8,342 nucleotides of DNA from the NCBI GenBank assembly GCA_035302865.1, contig DATGSF010000013.1, positions 1 through 8,342 on the forward strand. The letters run 5' to 3'. The notes under the pieces are model-generated. The model was not told the origin of the DNA and searched no databases. It saw only the letters and a program-made list of their open reading frames with translations. The stretch comes from DATGSF01 sp035302865. GTDB lineage: Bacteria > Bacteroidota > Bacteroidia > Chitinophagales > Chitinophagaceae. Positions 5,410 to 8,342 of this stretch are shown one piece after another (the first letter of the stretch is position 1; every line of letters begins with the position of its first letter). Made by a program: the position numbers and the translations under genes.

Positions 5410-6921
5410 ATGGAATCCCAAAAAATAAAAAGTGCCTTAATCTCTGTCTTTTATAAAGATGGTATTGACGATTTAGTAAAAACTTTACATGAACAAGGTG
5501 TAACAATATATTCCACTGGTGGCACACAGTCTTATATTAAAAAATTAAATATTCCTTGTATAGCGGTAGAATCTGTTACCGATTATTCTTCCATTCTTGG
5601 TGGGCGCGTAAAAACTTTACACCCTAAAATGTTCGGTGGGATATTAGCAAGAAGAAATTTAGAACAAGACCAAAAAGATTTGGAAGCATATGAAATTCCT
5701 ACTATAGATTTAGTTATTGTTGACTTATATCCTTTTGAAGAAACACTAAAGAATACTTCAGTTGAAGCTGAAATAATTGAAAAAATCGATATTGGTGGCC
5801 CTTCCATGATAAGAGCGGCAGCAAAAAACTTTAAAGATGTTGCCGTAATAGCACATAAGGAGGATTATAATGTTCTTTTAAATCAATTGAAAGAGCAAAA
5901 TGGTGCTTTGAGTTTAGAACAAAGAAAAGAATATGCTGCAAAGGCATTTCATGTGGTGATGAACTATGATATTGCTATCAACAACTATTTCAATGAAACA
6001 GTTTTTCAAGCTCTTTCTGCAAAAGAAAGTTTACGCTATGGAGAAAATCCACATCAAAAAGCAAATTTCTATGGAGATATCTCTGAAGTAGTAGATCAAA
6101 TTCATGGAAAAAATTTAAGTTATAATAATCTTGTAGATGCAGATGCTGCAATTCAATTGATAAAAGACTTTTCTGAAGAACAAAAACCTTTATTTGCTAT
6201 ATTTAAACATACTAATGCTTGTGGAGTAGCAAAAGCAGATTCGCTTGCAGAAGCTTGGGATAAAGCTCTTGCTGGAGATCCAGAAAGTGCTTTTGGAGGA
6301 GTTTTAGTTACGAATAAAGAAGTTGATCTTGCAACAGCAGAAAAAATAAATGATCTATTTTTTGAAATTTTAATAGCTCCAGCTTTTGCTGCAGATGCAA
6401 TGGAAATATTACAATCTAAGAAAAATCGCATATTACTTATTTTAAAAGATTGGTCTTATCCTAAAAATACTTATAAATCTGTATTAAATGGAGTTCTTGT
6501 ACAAGAGTTTGATCAAGGAAATGCAGCAGAATGGAAAGAAATGGGTGCTTTTGAAACAAATGAGCAACAAAAAGAAGACTTACTCTTTGCAAATTTGATA
6601 TGTAAACATTTAAAATCAAATGCTATAGCTCTTGTAAAAAATGGACAATTAATTGGAAAAGGCTGTGGACAAACCTCTAGAATTGATGCTTTACAACATG
6701 CTATTGATAAAGCTAAATCTTTTGACTTAGATTTGAAAGATAGTGTTTTAGCTTCTGATGCTTTTTTCCCTTTTGATGATTGCGTGAGCATGGCACATAA
6801 AGAAGGTATTAAAGCTATAATACAACCTGGTGGTTCTATACGAGATCAAGATTCTATAGATTATGCTAAAAATAATGATATGGCAATGGTCTTAACAGGA
6901 CAAAGGCATTTCAAGCATTAA
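5410..6921 (+). CDS. purH: Bifunctional AICAR transformylase / IMP cyclohydrolase
   Basis: A complete 503-aa PurH, near the usual length of about 500-530, catalysing the last two steps of de novo IMP synthesis. The N-terminal MGS-like IMP cyclohydrolase domain (about 1-190) shows STGGT (35-39), RVKTLHPKMFGGILARR (66-82), DLYPFE (105-110) and DIGGPSMIRAAAKN (127-140). The AICAR transformylase domain follows with SLRYGENPHQ (207-216), KHTNACGVA with catalytic K266 and H267, and DPESAFGG (290-297), then SDAFFPFDD (449-457) and QPGGSIRDQD (472-481). The normal C-terminus TGQRHFKH is intact. The ATG at 5410 fits the family start. It has its own promoter and a strong terminator, so it is monocistronic and divergent from the SRP RNA. 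Confidence 0.98.
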   Translation: MESQKIKSALISVFYKDGIDDLVKTLHEQGVTIYSTGGTQSYIKKLNIPCIAVESVTDYSSILGGRVKTLHPKMFGGILARRNLEQDQKDLEAYEIPTIDLVIVDLYPFEETLKNTSVEAEIIEKIDIGGPSMIRAAAKNFKDVAVIAHKEDYNVLLNQLKEQNGALSLEQRKEYAAKAFHVVMNYDIAINNYFNETVFQALSAKESLRYGENPHQKANFYGDISEVVDQIHGKNLSYNNLVDADAAIQLIKDFSEEQKPLFAIFKHTNACGVAKADSLAEAWDKALAGDPESAFGGVLVTNKEVDLATAEKINDLFFEILIAPAFAADAMEILQSKKNRILLILKDWSYPKNTYKSVLNGVLVQEFDQGNAAEWKEMGAFETNEQQKEDLLFANLICKHLKSNAIALVKNGQLIGKGCGQTSRIDALQHAIDKAKSFDLDLKDSVLASDAFFPFDDCVSMAHKEGIKAIIQPGGSIRDQDSIDYAKNNDMAMVLTGQRHFKH

Positions 6922-6952
6922 GCATATTAAGCTTTAAAATTTTAAATTAATT

Positions 6953-7008
6953 GGAAATAAGAATTGTTGTATTTAATAACATTTTCTTATTTCCATTTTT
7001 TATTTTTT
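6953..7008 (+). terminator. Intrinsic terminator of purH
   Basis: A perfect 11-bp stem (GGAAATAAGAA, 6953-6963, with TTCTTATTTCC, 6984-6994) carries an inner TGTT/AACA pairing and is followed by ATTTTTTATTTTTT. It begins 31 bp after the purH stop. Confidence 0.88.
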
Positions 7009-7034
7009 CTATAGTTTTTCAAGATCCCATTTTT

Positions 7035-7065
7035 TTTGTATATTTCCCTTATCGTTTTATTTTTA
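7035..7065 (+). promoter_or_regulatory. Possible promoter of the bTHX gene
   Basis: TTTG (7035-7038), a 19-nt spacer, then TATTTTTA (7058-7065), one mismatch to TAnnTTTG. Because purH ends in a strong terminator, a promoter is expected here, but the match is imperfect and the region is T-rich, so chance is possible. The leader would be only about 10 nt. Confidence 0.35.
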
Positions 7066-7079
7066 AAAAATTTCAAATT

Positions 7080-7181
7080 ATGGGAAAAGGAGACATTAAA
7101 ACAAGAAGAGGAAAAATTTGGAAAGGTTCCTACGGCGTAAGACGTCCTAGAAAAAGAAAAAATAAAGATAAGACTCAATAA
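7080..7181 (+). CDS. 30S ribosomal protein bTHX
   Basis: A 33-aa, strongly basic protein that begins MGKGDIKTRRGKIW and continues KGSYGVRRPRK, the recognised signature of the small-subunit protein THX found in Thermus and in Bacteroidota. THX sits in the head of the 30S subunit and stabilises 16S rRNA. The frame is open upstream to 6951, but those 43 residues come from the purH terminator and T-rich DNA and are hydrophobic and unrelated; the ATG at 7080 is the family start. The lysine/arginine tail (KRKNKDKTQ) completes the protein. The gene is often missed because of its size. It appears to be a single-gene unit behind the purH terminator. Confidence 0.93.
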   Translation: MGKGDIKTRRGKIWKGSYGVRRPRKRKNKDKTQ

Positions 7182-7190
7182 AGAGCAAGA

Positions 7191-7210
7191 AAAGAAAAAT
7201 ATTTTTTCTT
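7191..7210 (+). terminator. Weak A/T hairpin after bTHX
   Basis: AAGAAAAA (7192-7199) can pair with TTTTTTCTT (7202-7210), closing on TA and ending in T-rich DNA about 10 bp after the bTHX stop. It holds a single G-C pair, so terminator function is uncertain. Confidence 0.3.
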
Positions 7211-7241
7211 AATTACCAGAGTTTTCCAAATAAAATTTTCC

Positions 7242-7371
7242 AAAAAGGTAGTTGTAATTCTTTAAGACAATAAAGGCAATAGAGTATTTTTATTTATAAT
7301 CTGATTTAAGATACAATTATATTACCTTAAATATATCCAAACATTGTCTTTCGAAAACAACTACTTTTTTT
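7242..7371. repeat. 129-bp imperfect inverted repeat / large stem-loop
   Basis: The outer arms pair over 14 bp (7242-7255 with 7357-7370, core GTAGTTGT/ACAACTAC, one G-T). After an 8/6-nt internal loop a second perfect 8-bp stem follows (AAGACAAT, 7264-7271, with ATTGTCTT, 7343-7350). A third pairing (ATTTAAG, 7304-7310, with CTTAAAT, 7326-7332) sits inside. The right arm runs into T7. No ORF lies within. It could be a structured RNA, a large terminator or a small non-autonomous mobile remnant; I cannot choose. Confidence 0.6.
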
Positions 7372-7730
7372 ATTATTTCTCAACCACCAACCTAATTTCA
7401 TGTTAATTAGTCGTTCCTTAAATACCCTTCAGTAGGATGATTATTAATAAATTACATTCTGTTTTTGTTGTATTATTTTGCAAGTTTTTGTATCTTTAAT
7501 CATGAAAAGCTTGCAATTATGTTAGGAAAAAGTCCAATTTAACAAAGAGATTTTCCTATTAATTCATTTTTTATCTTTCTTAATAACTTTATCTGTTCTG
7601 TCTTAAAAATACATGAACTTATATTGATTTTTTAAATTATTTACACTCTTCAAGATTTCTATAAATCTTTAATGAACAATTAAAAGATTCTTATTAAAAT
7701 TTTGATAATAAGACAAAATCCTTATCTTTA
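7372..7730. other. AT-rich non-coding stretch before the RHS fragment
   Basis: All frames are broken by stops. The region contains a promoter-like TTG-N20-TATCTTTA (7468-7498), an inverted repeat TTGCAAG/CTTGCAA (7478-7484 with 7510-7516), an 8-bp repeat TAGGAAAA/TTTTCCTA (7523-7530 with 7551-7558), a small hairpin AAGATTT-CTAT-AAATCTT (7652-7669), and a second promoter-like TTTG-N18-TATCTTTA (7701-7730) immediately before the RHS homology. No tRNA, CRISPR or transposase remnant is seen. Confidence 0.55.
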
Positions 7731-8342
7731 TCGGCACATGTTTTATATGGATCAAGTCGATTAGGAACAATGGATTATTTACCCGGACAATATGGAATGC
7801 ATTACGAGCGCATAGGTCTTAATGACTACCACTTCGACAGTTTAGGACTGGTGGGGCATAGACCTTATTATGCATTTGCTGGTAATCAATTGGCGACGGG
7901 TGAGCAGGATAGTAATGGCAATTATTACTGGATGCAGCAACAACATTCTGGACAGCATATAGTGGGACAAAAACAGTATGAACTCACCAATCATCTTGGA
8001 AATGTACAAGTTACAGTGAGTGATTTGCCCTATAAACATGGAAAAGATACGATTGCTCGTATTTCTCCTGCTTTAAAAGCGGTGTATGATTATTATCCAT
8101 TTGGTAGTCCTATGCCAGGTAGAACGATAATGGACACTGCTCGCAAATGTGTGGATATGACCCGATTGGATAGAGTGTGGAAAGCTTGGGAAATGACAAT
8201 GACGGAGATTTATGCACTTTCTTTAATAAATTATCATTTAGATGGTGAAGGGGAAGTATTTATAGATGATAATGGAGCAGTGGAGGTGGAGATTGCGGAT
8301 GAGCATGCTGTGTTTTACATGGATTTGCAAGATAGTTTGAAT
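7731..8342 (+). pseudogene. N-terminally truncated RHS-repeat protein fragment, runs off the window
   Basis: An uninterrupted frame of 204 codons continues past the right edge. It begins abruptly inside an RHS protein with LYGSSRLGTM (from about 7743) and PYYAFAGNQL, then shows the RHS core hallmark YELTNHLGNVQVTVSD (7977-8024) and YDYYPFGSPMPGR (8085-8123). After PGR the sequence turns into an unrelated tail (DTARKCVDMTRLDRVWKAW and beyond) in place of the usual N-G-K-E and DPRLGR motifs. The frame has an in-frame stop at 7695-7697 and no signal peptide or repeat region upstream, whereas intact RHS/YD proteins have hundreds to thousands of residues before this point. Its codons are visibly richer in G+C than the flanking DNA. 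It could be a decayed gene, a displaced orphan RHS tip, or expressed from ATG 7770; the missing 3' end prevents a decision. Confidence 0.8.

Noticed and set aside
5583..6791. Three minus-strand frames opposite purH
   Set aside because: They are shadows of a highly conserved gene; no family resemblance and no promoter.
6951..7079. N-terminal extension of bTHX from ATG 6951
   Set aside because: It runs through the purH terminator hairpin and T-rich DNA; the family protein begins MGKGD at 7080.
6987..7178. 63-aa minus-strand frame opposite bTHX and the purH terminator
   Set aside because: It is low-complexity F/K/N-rich translation of AT-rich DNA and antisense to bTHX.
7221..7246. Direct repeat TTTTCCAAA twice, as a possible att site or CRISPR-like repeat
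   Set aside because: Only two 9-base AT-rich copies with no spacer regularity, integrase or tRNA nearby; chance is sufficient.
7502..7525. Short ORF MKSLQLC
   Set aside because: It is too short to support as a gene; mentioned only as a possible remnant of a lost 5' end.
7842..8039. 65-aa minus-strand frame opposite the RHS fragment
   Set aside because: The + strand frame encodes clear RHS core motifs over the same bases, so this is a shadow.

Overview
The window is low-GC DNA from a member of the Bacteroidota, most likely a Flavobacteriales-type organism. Four signs agree on this. Promoters carry the Bacteroidota -7 element TAnnTTTG, here mostly TATCTTTGC. Starts lack Shine-Dalgarno sequences and sit behind A/T-rich leaders. 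One exported protein has a type IX secretion (T9SS) C-terminal sorting domain. There is a bTHX ribosomal protein, a DUF4465 protein and an RHS fragment of the kind common in this phylum.

Layout. At the left edge is the 3' end of an unidentified + strand gene, followed 15 bp later by a hemerythrin-domain gene and a bidirectional terminator. A long minus-strand block follows: rpsF-rpsR-rplI (S6, S18, L9) with its own promoter and a structured leader, preceded upstream by a SprT-like zinc metalloprotease gene and a four-helix membrane protein gene that form a tight pair. Next, still on the minus strand, is a monocistronic unit: promoter, cobalamin riboswitch, long hairpin, a DUF4465 protein with signal peptide and T9SS tail, and terminator. 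Then come a TalC/Fsa-type transaldolase and, just upstream of it, the small SRP RNA. Divergent from these on the + strand are purH with promoter and terminator, and the tiny bTHX gene. The last 1.1 kb holds about 500 bp of AT-rich non-coding DNA with a large imperfect inverted repeat, then an N-terminally truncated RHS-repeat fragment that runs off the right edge.

How it fits together. Most of the window is housekeeping: translation (S6, S18, L9, bTHX), protein targeting (SRP RNA), pentose-phosphate carbon flow and de novo purine synthesis. The most interesting unit is the B12-riboswitch-controlled, surface-exported DUF4465 protein, which stands alone without btuB or other transport genes. 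The inference is a cell-surface protein for cobalamin (or cobalamin-sparing) function made when B12 is scarce. The right end looks like an accessory zone with rearranged RHS material.
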